The translations under genes were made by a program, and so were the position numbers. Below, one piece after another: positions 38,364-38,474 of a DNA stretch of 38,474 bases; position 1 is the stretch's first letter; the number at the start of each line of letters is the position of its first letter. Below the pieces are notes generated by a model. It searched no databases. It saw only the letters and a list, made by a program, of their open reading frames with translations, and was not told where the DNA came from. This DNA is from Verrucomicrobiota bacterium (GTDB lineage Bacteria; Verrucomicrobiota; Verrucomicrobiia; Limisphaerales; UBA9464). Location: the NCBI GenBank assembly GCA_017309115.1, contig JAFLEF010000018.1, positions 84,572-123,045 on the forward strand, read 5' to 3'.

Positions 38364-38474
38364 ATGGCCAAGGAACGATTTAAAGGAGTGCCTGGACTGG
38401 GGACGCACCATTTTCACTGCACCTCCCGGGTGGTGAGTGGGGAGTACGTCTTCCAGGCTGAGGAACGGGAGGAG
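38364..38474 (+). CDS. REP-associated tyrosine transposase (RAYT), N-terminal part only
   Basis: The window ends 37 codons into this gene. The visible protein begins MAKERFKGVPGLGTHHF and continues HCTSRVVSGEYVFQAEEREE. The pattern H-x-x-S-R-V-V ... E-Y-V-F ... E-E-R-E is the start of the Y1/RAYT transposase domain, where similar proteins have 'YHvtSRvv..efvF..eEke'. RAYT proteins are HUH-type single-strand transposases, normally linked to REP palindromes, as here. The catalytic HUH and Tyr motifs lie beyond the window, so integrity cannot be judged. The leader, the relic copy and the upstream REP units all support the call. Confidence 0.72.
   Translation, partial: MAKERFKGVPGLGTHHFHCTSRVVSGEYVFQAEEREE

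Overview
The window looks like a chromosomal segment from a GC-rich Gram-negative bacterium of the Verrucomicrobiota (Pedosphaera/Limisphaerales-like is my best guess). This rests on gene content, not on a marker gene. Supporting content: a pseudopilin with a [10 protein letters not shown] leader and the long DUF1559-like body common in Verrucomicrobiota and Planctomycetota, a DUF1080 lipoprotein next to an FG-GAP protein, a PEP-CTERM protein, a complete moxR-bat operon, an rpoD with a long Lys/Ala/Pro-rich N-terminus, and families of short intergenic repeats.

Layout. 1-2.9 kb: RND efflux pump and its membrane-fusion lipoprotein (minus; the pump runs off the left edge). 3.06-6.7 kb: a large SWIM-SNF2 ATPase, then a small Sel1-repeat exported protein. 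7.6-17.1 kb, all minus: a degenerate nuclease-fold membrane protein, an unknown membrane protein and a PilT-like ATPase (one likely operon), a propeller plus alpha-barrel protein, rpoD with a clear terminator, a SIS-domain protein, an exported FKBP isomerase with a terminator, and RdgB/HAM1. 17.2-25.5 kb, plus: moxR, DUF58, DUF4381-like, batA, batB, batC, batD, batE, nearly all joined by 4-base ATGA overlaps. 25.9-29.2 kb: pseudopilin, FG-GAP protein, DUF1080 lipoprotein. 29.2-31.4 kb: LysR regulator divergent from a ferredoxin, then a rhomboid-GYF fusion. 31.4-35.8 kb: AsmA-like protein, a photolyase-like flavoprotein with domains in reversed order, a Tes-like radical SAM enzyme, a zinc-ribbon membrane protein and an Lgt-like fragment. 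35.8-38.5 kb: a repeat-rich zone with a GspG-like gene, a PEP-CTERM propeller protein and the start of a transposase-like gene.

The most interesting signal is in the last 2.7 kb and in scattered intergenic sites. The last 111 bases encode the N-terminus of a REP-associated tyrosine transposase (RAYT). It is preceded by palindromic units with the core AGATTACCTGGC. A second copy of its 41-base leader plus about 22 codons of a RAYT N-terminus lies inverted at 35.8-35.9 kb as a relic. It too is preceded by the same palindromic units, here arranged as a 170-base inverted-terminus element that occurs twice, flanking the GspG-like gene. A related inverted pair with a different stem but the same CACTCCATA tail lies after batE. 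Together these look like a resident REP/RAYT system. A separate family of heptanucleotide arrays (YTCARCT and YTTGGAC) occupies other intergenic regions.

All family assignments come from reading motifs by eye; no database search was run.
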